DNA from: Chengkuizengella sp. SCS-71B
GTDB taxonomy: Bacteria; Bacillota; Bacilli; Paenibacillales; KCTC-33759
Assembly (NCBI RefSeq): GCF_040100845.1
Contig: NZ_JAZHSH010000001.1
Location: 3,883,772 to 3,947,771 of the forward strand
DNA length: 64,000 nt
Reading direction: 5' to 3'
Shown here piece after piece: positions 17,389 through 26,789 of the stretch. Under the pieces are notes generated by a model. That model saw nothing but the letters and a program-made list of their open reading frames with translations, was not told the origin of the DNA and searched no databases. How positions within the stretch are numbered: the first letter of the stretch is position 1; each line of letters opens with the position of its first letter. The translations under genes were made by a program, and so were the position numbers.

Positions 17389-18339
17389 CTATACGTTTAC
17401 AACTTTTTTGCTATGAACTACTTTTGCATCCTCAACCATTTGTTTTTGTTTCTTATCTGTTTGCGTTTTCTGTGAAGAATCACTTCTTCTAGTCCATAAC
17501 AATAAGAAGATACCAGCAAAATAACCAAAATAAACAAATATTTCTTCAAGAGATGGTGTGGCTGAATATCCTAATAATGCTGTAAAGAAAATACCTACAT
17601 CACCAGAGATAAAAGGAGCCGTCCCTGTATCTCTTAAATATTGAGTATAATCTGTAGGATGCTCAGGCAAAAACCAAGTAACATCATATACTTGAGGCAT
17701 TACACTTCCTATAATCCCAACATCCTGCATCATTCCAACGCCTTGAACGAGTAAACCTGCTGCTATCACAATAATCATAGCACCTGTCACTCTAAAGAAA
17801 GTTTTTAATGAAATACGCATTGTACCTTTAAAGAATAAATAACTTACTACTGATGCGAGAATGATACCTGCAAGCGCTCCCCAACTTTGCATCGCTAATT
17901 GAATGTTTCCACCTGTAATAGCTGCAAAGAAAAATACAGTTTCTACGCCTTCTCTTAATATAACTAGGAAAGAATGAATGACCATTCCAATGACACTTCC
18001 TGCTGAAATATAAGCTTTTAATTTCCCTTCAAGTTTACCTTTCATATCACGGCTGCTTTTCGCCATCCAAAATACCATATGTGTTAATAACATGGATGAA
18101 ATGAGCATAATTGAGATTTTAAGATAAATTTGACTAGCCATCATGGAAAAGCTGGTTAACACTACTTGAAATACAAAGGCTACTCCTAAACTTACAATCA
18201 AAGCCAAACCTGCACCTAACCATACGTACTTAGTGTATTCAGGATGGTTCATTTTTTTTAAAAAAGTAATAATGATTCCTATGATAAGTAAAGCCTCTAA
18301 AGTTTCACGAAATGTAATAAGCAATGCTTGCAGATCCAT
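17389..18339 (-). CDS. efeU: FTR1-family iron permease
   Basis: 316 residues from the ATG at 18339 (RBS GGGAGG). Seven transmembrane helices are predicted, with the two REXXE iron motifs of FTR1/EfeU: RETLE in helix 1 and REGVE in helix 4. The C-terminal tail is basic. It imports iron across the cytoplasmic membrane, with the upstream membrane-anchored protein as probable partner. The unit is preceded by a Fur box. No EfeB peroxidase gene lies next to it. Confidence 0.92.
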   Translation of the reverse strand: MDLQALLITFRETLEALLIIGIIITFLKKMNHPEYTKYVWLGAGLALIVSLGVAFVFQVVLTSFSMMASQIYLKISIMLISSMLLTHMVFWMAKSSRDMKGKLEGKLKAYISAGSVIGMVIHSFLVILREGVETVFFFAAITGGNIQLAMQSWGALAGIILASVVSYLFFKGTMRISLKTFFRVTGAMIIVIAAGLLVQGVGMMQDVGIIGSVMPQVYDVTWFLPEHPTDYTQYLRDTGTAPFISGDVGIFFTALLGYSATPSLEEIFVYFGYFAGIFLLLWTRRSDSSQKTQTDKKQKQMVEDAKVVHSKKVVNV

Positions 18340-18359
18340 GATGATTCCTCCCAATTATC

Positions 18360-19115
18360 CTAGCTTGATGTACCTTTTTTTCTTTTTAATGCATAAATAA
18401 CGATAGCAATAATTACAACAAGAATTAACACTATAGGTATCCAATTTTTAATATCATTTAAATTTACAAATTTAGGCTCCTGACTAATTTGTCCTACTTC
18501 TGGAACAAAGTGTCCAACTTCAACATTTTCAATATTAAATTGTTCGGATAATGTTTCAATAATTTGTTCTTTACTTTTTATAAATACATCAATATCCGAT
18601 TCCTTCTCACCTACTCCAAACAATCCTGGATTTCCTAAAGAATCTAATGCTAGATTAAATTCCTCTCTTACCTGTTCATCCAATTGTTTATCTTTTTCAA
18701 TGATACTAGGTGATAAAGCGTCGTATGTTGCCAATCCTTTTGCTAGCAATAACTTTGTTTTCGTATAATCTGTAAAATCCTGTTCTATATATTCCAAACG
18801 CCTTGCGATATTTAGTACGAGTATATTACTCATAGCGGTCATCACTGCTTCGCTATTTTCAACCTCTAATGCATCTATCACTGCCATTGATGGATCAATG
18901 CCCATATGTAATTCAATATCCTCTTTTACTGTCAAGTATATAGCTTCTGCTTCAGTATAGTTCGGAGGATTTTCATTTAACTGAGCATCCATTGCTTTAT
19001 AAACCTCAGCGATGAGTTCTTCATTCGGGTCTCCATAAGTATAAGCAAACGTTACTTGTTGAAAAGAGCCCAAAAGCACGAAGAACGATGCAATTATCAA
19101 GATGATCTGTTTCAT
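18360..19115 (-). CDS. FTR1-associated extracytoplasmic protein with C-terminal anchor
   Basis: 251 residues. It has an N-terminal signal peptide (about 1-25), an all-helical region with many acidic residues (about 26-215) and a C-terminal transmembrane helix (about 226-244) followed by KRKK. This is the layout of the helical extracytoplasmic part that is fused to the permease in some FTR1 proteins (inference from architecture). The gene starts right after a Fur-controlled promoter and is 20 bases upstream of efeU, so it most likely binds and hands over iron. It lacks a lipobox. Confidence 0.7.
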   Translation of the reverse strand: MKQIILIIASFFVLLGSFQQVTFAYTYGDPNEELIAEVYKAMDAQLNENPPNYTEAEAIYLTVKEDIELHMGIDPSMAVIDALEVENSEAVMTAMSNILVLNIARRLEYIEQDFTDYTKTKLLLAKGLATYDALSPSIIEKDKQLDEQVREEFNLALDSLGNPGLFGVGEKESDIDVFIKSKEQIIETLSEQFNIENVEVGHFVPEVGQISQEPKFVNLNDIKNWIPIVLILVVIIAIVIYALKRKKGTSS

Positions 19116-19149
19116 GTATTGTCTCCCTCTATCAGTTATTACACTCTAA

Positions 19150-19178
19150 ATGATAACGATTATCATTGTTAATGTCAA
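19150..19178 (-). promoter_or_regulatory. Promoter with Fur box for the FTR1 unit
   Basis: On the minus strand TTGACA (19178-19173), a 17-bp spacer and TATCAT (19155-19150). The spacer and -10 are covered by GATAACGATTATCATTGTT (19152-19170, plus strand), which matches the 19-bp Fur consensus at 15 positions. Iron-replete Fur should block this promoter. Confidence 0.8.
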
Positions 19179-19189
19179 TAAAATCTTCA

Positions 19190-19966
19190 CTATAATTGTG
19201 AAGATGATTTGAATTTTGTTTCTTTACGTAAGTTTTCAGTATGCATTGGACTCGAGCTGGTACGAACTTTTCTTACTGGACGTAACATTTCCTTAATAAT
19301 AGCCACAATCACATTAGGCAGATATTCTTTGAATTTAATAAAAGATTGACCTTGTGTTCTTACTTGATAATAAATAGGGATTTCTCTCATTCGGAATCCT
19401 TTGCGAACAATATTTAATGTTAACACTTGCGCATAATTATAATCATGAATAATTTCAGCATGTTCCATCACTTCTTTTGAGAATGCTCTCATTCCAGATT
19501 GCCCATCATAAATCCATTTTCTAAGTAAAACAGATTGTAACAATGTGAAGACATAATTACCCAAACGGCGGTGAAGTTTCATACCTTTCATTTTCCCTAG
19601 AAATCTTGAACCCATTACGTAGTCTGCTTTATTTTCCAAAATCGGTAAAATAAGTTCTGGTATCTGTTCTGGTGGATATTCACAATCAGCATCAATCATG
19701 ACCGCAATGTCAGCACCAAGTTTATAACTCTCCTTTAGCCCTTGACGGACAGCTGCGCCTAAACCTTTGTTTTCTTTAAAAGAATAAATAAAATCTGCCC
19801 CAGCTTGTTTTGATTCTTTGACAGTATCGTCTCTAGATCCATCATTAATGACAAGCACTTGTATAAACAATTGAGAATTAGCATCACGAGGGATTCTTGA
19901 AATCACTTCCCCAATTGATTTTTCTTCGTTATATGCTGGAATAAATACAACAACATGTTTTTTCAA
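19190..19966 (-). CDS. Family 2 glycosyltransferase (DPM1/polyprenyl-phosphate type)
   Basis: 258 residues, soluble. GT-A motifs are clear: FIPAYNEEKSIGEV at the N-terminus, VINDGSRDDT, and the metal-binding DxD-like DADCEYPPEQ. The family (dolichyl- or undecaprenyl-phosphate mannosyl/glucosyltransferase-like) transfers a sugar from a nucleotide sugar to a lipid phosphate. Its start overlaps the stop of the phosphodiesterase gene by four bases. It could make the donor for the GT-C protein encoded downstream (inference). Confidence 0.88.
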   Translation of the reverse strand: MKKHVVVFIPAYNEEKSIGEVISRIPRDANSQLFIQVLVINDGSRDDTVKESKQAGADFIYSFKENKGLGAAVRQGLKESYKLGADIAVMIDADCEYPPEQIPELILPILENKADYVMGSRFLGKMKGMKLHRRLGNYVFTLLQSVLLRKWIYDGQSGMRAFSKEVMEHAEIIHDYNYAQVLTLNIVRKGFRMREIPIYYQVRTQGQSFIKFKEYLPNVIVAIIKEMLRPVRKVRTSSSPMHTENLRKETKFKSSSQL

Positions 19967-21447
19967 TTTTTGTTTTCCTCTCCATCTATATTTAATGCCT
20001 CTTTCAAAACCCGACCTCTGCTATGACTAGGATAAGGAGAGCCCAATAAAGTAGCTACTGTTGGAGCAATTGAAATTAAACTATGTTTTTCCTCCACTCT
20101 TTTCCCTTGATGTATTAGTGGACCTTGGATGAAAAATGGAACATAACGTTCTCCTTCATCTAAATGGCCATGTCCTCCAATACCATCCGCTTGTCCATGA
20201 TCTGCACAAACGATAAATGTCGTATTATCTTTTTTTCCTTGCTCATCTAACCACGTTACAAATTGTTCAATCAACGAATCAACTTCTTCAATTTTTTGGA
20301 TATAATCGGGATAATGTACACCTCTGCTGTGCCCTGTTTGATCAGTTCCAATAAATTGTACAACGAGAAAATCTGGGTCTTGCTCGCTCATGATATGTTT
20401 TGCCCTCTGCATAATATTTAAATCAGCTACATCATTGTTCATCACCGCCGTGACAGATTCAACATCTTTACCAAAACTATCAATTAAGTGTGCTATACCT
20501 AACAGGCGTCCTTTTTTGCCAACTTTTCTTAAACTGTCAAAGATACTTTCTACCTTTAATCCAAGCCTCCATACCATATTAGAGGTAATTCCGTGTTCTC
20601 TTGGATAGGTACCTGTAAACATGGAAGAAAAACATACTACAGTTCGAGCTGGATACACGGTTTCCATTTGAGTATATTCTGTTCCTTTTAAACGCATGTC
20701 ATCCAAAAAGGGAGTGTTTGCTTCTTTAAATTTATCTTTTCGCATTCCGTCTATAACAATAACGATGACTTTATCTGTAATTGGCTTGTCTGTTGGGTTA
20801 GACGATTTACCCTTTGTGAACGCTTCATTTTCTTCCGGTTTCCAATCAAAAATATATCTGTGCAATACCCAACTAAAAATAAGAATAGCCACCGCAAAAG
20901 AGAATAATGTAATCCAAGGCATTTCATTCAATCCTGTCCCTTGCTCATGTATAGATTGAAAAACATATTGCCAAACCCACAATAACAATATAAACTTTGG
21001 CAGCTGCTCTTGTGCATTCCCACTTGTGGAATCACTATTCTTTAAAACTAACTTCCAAAACCTTGTGAAATTTAACCATGAAGTACCGATTCTCAAATGA
21101 TAATAAAACGTTCCCCAAAAAAATACAGTAAAGAAAAAATACAATCCTATCGCCAACATAGCTAAAGAAATTTGCGCGTCATTAAAAAGGAGCAAATAAG
21201 CGATTAGAGGCATCCATAAATAATTCCTTAAATACAACGGAAAGTCGTAGTGATAATAAATGATGAATAAAGGCAGTACAATAATTAAACTCAATGCGGT
21301 ATTCAACCAAAAAGAAGGATCTGTCCACAACCCAATGTGATATAAATAAAATACACCTACTACAAAAATAGGCGTAAATGGCTTTCCTTCATTTAATAAA
21401 TTCCAGCACCTCGCAGCAATAATTTCAAACCAGGAAGCTTTTTTCAT
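19963..21447 (-). CDS. Membrane-anchored alkaline-phosphatase-superfamily enzyme (type I phosphodiesterase-like)
   Basis: 494 residues from the ATG at 21447 (GAGGTG five bases upstream). The N-terminal third has about six transmembrane helices. The C-terminal domain (about 215-494) is a phosphodiesterase/nucleotide pyrophosphatase: VIVIDGMRKD (metal Asp), YPARTVVCFSSMFTGTYP (Thr nucleophile), GTDQTGHSRG and CADHGQADGIGGHG (metal-binding Asp/His). It could cleave a phosphodiester or phospholipid head group outside the cell, or transfer phospho-groups like LtaS-type enzymes. The substrate is not known. It is coupled to the GT2 gene. Confidence 0.8.
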   Translation of the reverse strand: MKKASWFEIIAARCWNLLNEGKPFTPIFVVGVFYLYHIGLWTDPSFWLNTALSLIIVLPLFIIYYHYDFPLYLRNYLWMPLIAYLLLFNDAQISLAMLAIGLYFFFTVFFWGTFYYHLRIGTSWLNFTRFWKLVLKNSDSTSGNAQEQLPKFILLLWVWQYVFQSIHEQGTGLNEMPWITLFSFAVAILIFSWVLHRYIFDWKPEENEAFTKGKSSNPTDKPITDKVIVIVIDGMRKDKFKEANTPFLDDMRLKGTEYTQMETVYPARTVVCFSSMFTGTYPREHGITSNMVWRLGLKVESIFDSLRKVGKKGRLLGIAHLIDSFGKDVESVTAVMNNDVADLNIMQRAKHIMSEQDPDFLVVQFIGTDQTGHSRGVHYPDYIQKIEEVDSLIEQFVTWLDEQGKKDNTTFIVCADHGQADGIGGHGHLDEGERYVPFFIQGPLIHQGKRVEEKHSLISIAPTVATLLGSPYPSHSRGRVLKEALNIDGEENKN

Positions 21448-21525
21448 ACAGCACCTCACAAATGAAGATGTTGCCCAAAAGGAATTCTACTCTTTTGAAC
21501 AACATCCATTTTAATCTTCTATATT

Positions 21526-22725
21526 TTAAAATAATTGATTCAAGGCTTCAACTATTTCTGCACTTATAGAGTTAGCTTCTTCTGCATTTTCAATACTCAC
21601 TGCTTCGAACCAAGCTGTACCTTTCACCATAAGATCAGAACCTTGTTCTTCTCCAAGGCGTTCAATGATCTCTAATTCGATAGCCTTCATAAAGATATTT
21701 GCCTCCATTGCTTCAACACGAGCATCTGTGATGTTTCCTTCCTCTAAAGCAACTGGAACTTTCTCATGATAACTCGTTATTTTTCCAACAAATGCTTTCA
21801 CAAATAAATCTGCTACTTCATCTGCATTAATGGATTCAGGATCTGTTTCACCTAGATTAAAAATTGTATCAAGAGCAGCAGCGGCTTGTTCATCGCCTCC
21901 AGAGAGCGAACCTTTAATCGCTTGATAGAAACCCCAAGCTTCCGCCTGTTTAATTTGTAAATCTACTTTCTCAGCTCCGCCTTCTTGAACTGCTGCAGCT
22001 ATTTTTTCAGCATAAGAATTTGCTGCGAGATAATAACTACGATATACGGATTTATCTGTCATTTGCTTATACACTTTTAAATCATCTATATTACCTTCTG
22101 CTAACGCAGTTTCTTGAAGACTTAATCCATTTTCAATTTGAGCTTGCATATCTGCACTATAGTATGAATCTCTTTTAGCAGCTGTTGGTACTAACACATG
22201 CTCTGCTAGATACTTAAGCTCTGAAAAAGCTACATCAGCTTCTTGCTGATTACCCTCTTCTAGTGCTGCCACAACATCAGACTGTAGATTTTTTTGTTTC
22301 TTATAGAAGTATGATTGAGTTGTTTTATCAATTACTTGGAGAGCAACAACTGTATCTAACTGCTCACTTGCCCCAGCTTCAATTGCCGCTAAAATAGCAA
22401 CATCTAAACTATCATCTGTTTCTACTACTGTATCTTTTAAACCATCAGTATATAGAGTGCTTACTAGATTCCAATCTGCAGCTTCTCCTTCTTTCTCTTT
22501 TTTAAGCTCATCCATCATTTGTTTATAAGTATCAACTTCAGTATAAGTAATTGTATCTTCAATGGAAGCTTCTTGACCTTCGCCTTCATTACTATTTTGA
22601 GAGCCTTCCGTTTGATCTACCTGATCTTTTGTATCCTCTACAGCTTCTGGCTTTTCTGTACCACACGCTGATAAAATTACACTAGCGATTAACATTGTGG
22701 ATAAAGCAGTTGTCAGTTTCTTCAT
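21526..22725 (-). CDS. Fur-regulated helical lipoprotein, probably iron-related
   Basis: 399 residues. The lipobox is LSAC, followed by an acidic Gln/Glu/Asn linker (about 22-60) and then an all-helical region with repeated features: VAILAAIEAGASEQLDTV, ALEEGNQQEAD, ALAEGNIDD and ALEEGNITDARVEA, each about 60 residues apart. It resembles the helical extracytoplasmic domains that accompany FTR1 permeases, but I see no EfeO cupredoxin or imelysin GxHxxE motif. Two Fur boxes lie at its promoter. A long inverted repeat at 21470-21508 precedes the next gene. Confidence 0.65.
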   Translation of the reverse strand: MKKLTTALSTMLIASVILSACGTEKPEAVEDTKDQVDQTEGSQNSNEGEGQEASIEDTITYTEVDTYKQMMDELKKEKEGEAADWNLVSTLYTDGLKDTVVETDDSLDVAILAAIEAGASEQLDTVVALQVIDKTTQSYFYKKQKNLQSDVVAALEEGNQQEADVAFSELKYLAEHVLVPTAAKRDSYYSADMQAQIENGLSLQETALAEGNIDDLKVYKQMTDKSVYRSYYLAANSYAEKIAAAVQEGGAEKVDLQIKQAEAWGFYQAIKGSLSGGDEQAAAALDTIFNLGETDPESINADEVADLFVKAFVGKITSYHEKVPVALEEGNITDARVEAMEANIFMKAIELEIIERLGEEQGSDLMVKGTAWFEAVSIENAEEANSISAEIVEALNQLF

Positions 22726-22747
22726 GTTTTTATTCTCTCCCCTAATT

Positions 22748-22801
22748 GATAATGATTTTCATTTACAGTGAGATTATATCGATAATGATTCTCAATGTCA
22801 A
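22748..22801 (-). promoter_or_regulatory. Promoter with two Fur boxes
   Basis: On the minus strand TTGACA (22801-22796), a 17-bp spacer and TATAAT (22778-22773). Fur-box matches (15 of 19 positions each) lie at 22781-22799, inside the spacer, and at 22748-22766, just downstream. Both start GATAATGAT on the plus strand. This drives the helical lipoprotein gene. Confidence 0.8.
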
Positions 22802-22863
22802 TAAAAAATGCGAATAATTTTAAATAATATGTGGATATTCCATGACAAATAAAAAGGAGAGTT

Positions 22864-22914
22864 TTGGATATTGAAACAAGAATTAAAGAATTTTTAGAGG
22901 AAAGAGAATATTAA
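22864..22914 (+). CDS. Possible 16-residue peptide ORF next to the Fur boxes
   Basis: TTG at 22864 follows AAAAAGGAGA and opens a 16-codon frame, M/LDIETRIKEFLEEREY, ending TAA. It diverges from the Fur-controlled lipoprotein gene. It may be a remnant of a lost gene or a small regulatory peptide; there is no further support. Confidence 0.2.
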   Translation: MDIETRIKEFLEEREY

Positions 22915-23025
22915 TACTGAGGGTATTTTTTATAAATATTGATAGCGAATCGAATGAGATGAGAAATTACTGGGAGTAATTACAAACAACCCCCCCGTAT
23001 CAAGATTAAGGGATCTAATAAAACC

Positions 23026-23364
23026 TTAATCTTGACATATATCTTCTAGAGGTAATGATTCTGCCCACTCTTGTATAGCTTCAATGATAGGCTGCATTGC
23101 TTTTCCATTTTCAGTTAATTCGTACTCTATTCTTACAGGAACTTCTGGATAAACATGACGGATTACCAATTTATATTTTTCTAATTCTCTTAGTCGTTCA
23201 GCTAACAACTTCCCACTAATTGGAAGTGATTTTTCGATATCTCTAAAACGTTTGGGTCCAGTTAATAAAGTATAAATAATCAAACCTACCCATCGTTTAC
23301 CAAATAACTGCATTGCTGATGTTAATTTAGGGCATAAACTTTCTTGATTTGATTGTTTACTCAT
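23026..23364 (-). CDS. HxlR-family transcriptional regulator
   Basis: 112 residues from the ATG at 23364 (GGAGGTG upstream). The winged-helix core is clear: CPKLTSAMQLFGKRWVGLII, GPKRFRDIEKSLP, ISGKLLAERLRELE and the wing VPVRIEYELTENG. A Cys near residue 11 is at the position used for redox or aldehyde sensing in HxlR and HypR proteins. HxlR members often control an adjacent oxidoreductase gene, but none adjoins it here. An inverted repeat (23000-23011 with 23024-23035) overlaps its 3' end. Confidence 0.9.
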   Translation of the reverse strand: MSKQSNQESLCPKLTSAMQLFGKRWVGLIIYTLLTGPKRFRDIEKSLPISGKLLAERLRELEKYKLVIRHVYPEVPVRIEYELTENGKAMQPIIEAIQEWAESLPLEDICQD

Positions 23365-23535
23365 CCTATTCACCTCCACATTAATACTATCAGTATACCA
23401 CGTTACTTACTTTTTATCATCTAGTGATGGATTCAACTAAATATCAAATACCTCTCATCCATTTACCGGATCAATAAAAGAAAATCACCTATAAGTGATT
23501 TTCCAAGACTCGTCCGATTTATGGACTATTATATT

Positions 23536-25128
23536 TTATTCATCCAATTCGAAATAAGTAAAGTAATCAAAATCTGCATGTTTTTTCATACCACTTAAAT
23601 CCTGTACACATATGCCTATAAAAGAACCTGTAAATCCCAATTTGTTATGTTCATCTGAGAGTTGCCCTGCTTCAAATATCTTATTAATTTTATACCAATT
23701 TACCCCATCTTCAGAATAAGAAAACTCTATAGAGTGGTTGAATACATTTACTCTTAAATAAACCTTTGTCCATCCTTCAATTTTTATTTCCCCTTCTAAA
23801 GGTTCGTCTATCTCTCCACTTTCCATATGATGAATAGTTAGGGTTTTTCCTAATATTTCATCACGACTAATGCGAAGATAAATATAGTCATTTGTATCAT
23901 AATAACAAACAAGTCCCGCCATCTGTTGGAAAATGTCAGGTTCGAATTCTATACAAGTCTCAGCCTCACATCGAAAAGCTTGTTGTCTTCTCGCAACTAT
24001 ACTTTGTCTATGAAGTGAGCTTAACGATTCTTGACCTTTTAGTCTCAAATAACCTGGCCTTTCCTTAAGTGAAAGCCAGCTTTCATCAGGAGGTATCCGT
24101 AACGTGTTTAAATGGATATTCAATTCTGTGTCATCAAAATCATCTCTACAACGCAGTCTTTCAAATTTAAACTCAGGCAAATTCGGCGCAGGCACTTCTA
24201 ATTTAGGTTCATTTCCTCCACCTTCAAGACGTAGCCAATCATCCTCACTCCAATACACCTTTTGAATACTTGTCTCTCTTCCTAAATTACACTTCATATC
24301 CGGTCTCAAGGGACGACCGCATAAATGCGTTATGTAGTATTCCCCATTTTGGGTTTCAACTAAGGACGCATGTCCTGCTTTTTGCAACTGTAGTTCTGGG
24401 TTTTTGGCTGATGTTAACATCGGGTTTTGTGGGTCCACTTCGTAAGGTCCCCAAATATCCTTTGATCTTGCCATGGATACCGCATGATCCCAAGTGGTTC
24501 CCCCCTCGGCTGTCATTAAATAATAATAACCATTTTTTTTATATATATGAGGAGCTTCAGTTACCCCTAATTCTGTGCCTTTAAAAATATTTTTTACAGG
24601 ACCTACTAATTTTTCTTCTTCAAGTGAAAACTCTTGTAGTAATATTCCTGCAAATGGATTTTTCCCTTTACGGAAGTCATTTTGCATATTTACTAGCCAC
24701 TTTTTACCGTCATCATCATGGAACAGAGATGGATCGAATCCACTGCTATTTAAATATATCGGTTCAGACCATGGACCTATGATGTCTTTTGCTGTAATCA
24801 CATAATTATGCGTATCTTTTGTAAAATTAGAAGTGTTATGCCAACTTTTCACATCCGTATATATTAGATAAAAAAAATTCCCATCAAAACTTAAACAAGG
24901 TGCCCATACACCACCTGAATTTGGATTTCCTGCCATATCTAATAATGATAATCTGTCTAAGGGGCGTGTTAACAATCTCCAATTGACTAAATCCTTAGAG
25001 TGATGGATTTGCACTCCAGGGAACCATTCAAAAGTTGAAGTGGCTACATAGTAATCATTTCTGACTCTAATAATTGATGGATCTGGATTAAAGCCTTTTA
25101 AAATTGGATTTCTAATCTTCTTTGCCAT
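23536..25128 (-). CDS. xynB: GH43 beta-xylosidase / arabinofuranosidase
   Basis: 530 residues from the ATG at 25128, with AAGGAGG six bases upstream; the ATG at 25134 touches the RBS. The five-blade propeller GH43 domain starts NPILKGFNPDPSIIRV (catalytic base Asp), has the pKa-modulating Asp in SSGFDPSLFHDDDG and the acid Glu in GVTEAPHIYKK. The C-terminal beta-sandwich (about 325-530) completes the active site in this family. Length and motifs match Bacillus XynB, a cytosolic enzyme that splits xylo-oligosaccharides. No transporter or XylR gene adjoins it. Confidence 0.93.
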   Translation of the reverse strand: MAKKIRNPILKGFNPDPSIIRVRNDYYVATSTFEWFPGVQIHHSKDLVNWRLLTRPLDRLSLLDMAGNPNSGGVWAPCLSFDGNFFYLIYTDVKSWHNTSNFTKDTHNYVITAKDIIGPWSEPIYLNSSGFDPSLFHDDDGKKWLVNMQNDFRKGKNPFAGILLQEFSLEEEKLVGPVKNIFKGTELGVTEAPHIYKKNGYYYLMTAEGGTTWDHAVSMARSKDIWGPYEVDPQNPMLTSAKNPELQLQKAGHASLVETQNGEYYITHLCGRPLRPDMKCNLGRETSIQKVYWSEDDWLRLEGGGNEPKLEVPAPNLPEFKFERLRCRDDFDDTELNIHLNTLRIPPDESWLSLKERPGYLRLKGQESLSSLHRQSIVARRQQAFRCEAETCIEFEPDIFQQMAGLVCYYDTNDYIYLRISRDEILGKTLTIHHMESGEIDEPLEGEIKIEGWTKVYLRVNVFNHSIEFSYSEDGVNWYKINKIFEAGQLSDEHNKLGFTGSFIGICVQDLSGMKKHADFDYFTYFELDE

Positions 25129-25262
25129 ATTCATCCTCCTTAGCTGGGATTTGTACCTAAATCAAGTTCATAAAAAACAACACAATTATACCATAAATAA
25201 CCTTATATAATCATTATAAACAGATAAGAATATGCTTGATTTCATAGAGAGAGAAAACATAC

Positions 25263-25302
25263 AAAAACCTTTGACATAATCCCTTATTGGATGTCAAAGG
25301 TT
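25263..25302 (-). terminator. Terminator of the ABC-F gene, overlapping its 3' end
   Basis: AACCTTTGACAT (25266-25277) pairs perfectly with ATGTCAAAGGTT (25291-25302). On the minus strand a T-tract follows. The upstream arm lies inside the last codons of the ABC-F gene. Confidence 0.85.
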
Positions 25303-26759
25303 AAGGCATCATAATTCCCTTCAATAAAAAAACCTTTTTCATTCTCAATCATTAAAACATGTGTTGCAAGCTGGTTTATTAGTCGTCTATCATGTGTAGC
25401 AAACACAACTGTTCCTGGATACTCTTTTAACACCTTTTCTAAACTTTCTTGCGTTTTAATATCTAAATAATTCGTAGGTTCATCTAATAATAATAGGTTT
25501 GTATCACTTACAAAGCATTTGGCTAGAGCTACCTTAACTTTCTCTCCCCCACTCAATACACTAATTTTTTTATGAACTTCATCTCTTTTAAAAAGCATCC
25601 TTGCCAAGATTGTTCTTACTTTTTCTTTTGAATAAATGCTTGTATCCATCACATTTTCTAATATCGACTGATCCTTTTTTAGATCTTTAAGCGTTTGATG
25701 TAAGAAGCCTATTCTACAACTTGCAGGCACGAAGATACCTTGTTTTTGTTCTTTTATCATTTTTAATAACGTAGACTTGCCTGTTCCATTGTTTCCTATC
25801 AACGCGACCTTCATGCCAGGTTTAATCATCACATTCAAATTTGAAAATAAAGTACGCCCCGCTATTTTTTTAGTTACTTGTTCCATTTTTATCACAAATT
25901 TATTATGGATTTGTTTATGTTGGGTTAGATCAAAAATAGCTTGATCCTTTATTATTGGTTTTTCTTTTTTCTCCAACTGTTCAATCCGTTTCTCAATTGC
26001 CTTTGCAGAACGGCCTACCTTGGCTTGTTTACTTCTTGCTTTTTCTGCACCCAAATTAGCTTCTTTGTAACTCATTCGTTTCGGTTTATGTTTCATTTTT
26101 TTAACCTTTTGTTGCTTTTCTTTAAAAGCCTGCTGCAAACGAGATTTCTCGTTAATGTATTCCTCATACTCAAATTGAGCACGATTTAATTTCATCTCTT
26201 GTTGTTTTGTATACGAACTATAGTTGCCCTGGTATTCAGTTATTCTTTCATTGTTTATTTCAATAATTTTTGTACATACTGCATCCAGAAAAGCTCGATC
26301 ATGTGAGACTATAATAACTGCACCTTGAACTCTTTTAATCTCTTGTTCCAACTTCATAATGCCAGACAAATCTAAATGGCTAGTTGGTTCATCAGCAAGT
26401 AGTAGATCAAATTTACGTTGAAGAACTTCAGCAATTTTTATTCTCATCTTTTCTCCGCCGCTCATTTCGTGATGTATTTCCTTTTGAATTCCCCACTTGG
26501 ATAGATATTCTCTTGCATGTCCACTGACTTTTGTTTCATCATTCTGTGCAATCTCAATCATATTTATATTGTGACTGATCGTTCCCCCATCCAAATCCGT
26601 TTTCCCAGATAAAACAGATAAAAATGTAGATTTGCCTGCTCCATTTAAACCTACAATTCCAATTCGATCTTTTTTCGATACAGTTATTCGACCCTCTAAC
26701 TTAAATAACAAACGATCCTTTATATATTTCTCAATTCTATTTATCTCTAAAATAGTCAT
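25284..26759 (-). CDS. ABC-F ribosomal protection-type protein (Msr/Vga/Lsa/VmlR class)
   Basis: 491 residues with two ABC domains and no membrane segment. Domain 1 has GLNGAGKST, MSGGEKMRI and LLADEPTSHLDL. Domain 2 has GNNGTGKST, LSGGEKVKVALAK and LLLDEPTNYLDI. A long basic interdomain linker (about 190-300, rich in Lys/Gln/Arg) is the part that reaches the peptidyl transferase centre in resistance ABC-F proteins. Length is close to Msr(A) and Vga. Such proteins displace macrolides, lincosamides, streptogramin A or pleuromutilins. The leader with hairpin and mini-ORF supports antibiotic induction. The exact drug range cannot be read. Confidence 0.88.
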   Translation of the reverse strand: MTILEINRIEKYIKDRLLFKLEGRITVSKKDRIGIVGLNGAGKSTFLSVLSGKTDLDGGTISHNINMIEIAQNDETKVSGHAREYLSKWGIQKEIHHEMSGGEKMRIKIAEVLQRKFDLLLADEPTSHLDLSGIMKLEQEIKRVQGAVIIVSHDRAFLDAVCTKIIEINNERITEYQGNYSSYTKQQEMKLNRAQFEYEEYINEKSRLQQAFKEKQQKVKKMKHKPKRMSYKEANLGAEKARSKQAKVGRSAKAIEKRIEQLEKKEKPIIKDQAIFDLTQHKQIHNKFVIKMEQVTKKIAGRTLFSNLNVMIKPGMKVALIGNNGTGKSTLLKMIKEQKQGIFVPASCRIGFLHQTLKDLKKDQSILENVMDTSIYSKEKVRTILARMLFKRDEVHKKISVLSGGEKVKVALAKCFVSDTNLLLLDEPTNYLDIKTQESLEKVLKEYPGTVVFATHDRRLINQLATHVLMIENEKGFFIEGNYDALTFDIQ

Positions 26760-26789
26760 AAAAAAACCTCCCTAGTATACCTAGAGAGG
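26760..26789 (-). promoter_or_regulatory. Attenuator hairpin that masks the ABC-F ribosome binding site
   Basis: On the minus strand CCTCTCTAG (26789-26781), loop GTATA and CTAGGGAGG (26775-26767) form a 9-bp stem with one A-C mismatch, followed by seven T and then ATG. The 3' arm is the only Shine-Dalgarno sequence of the gene, and the T run also makes it an intrinsic terminator. The 5' arm carries the stop codon of a 12-codon ORF. Confidence 0.65.
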
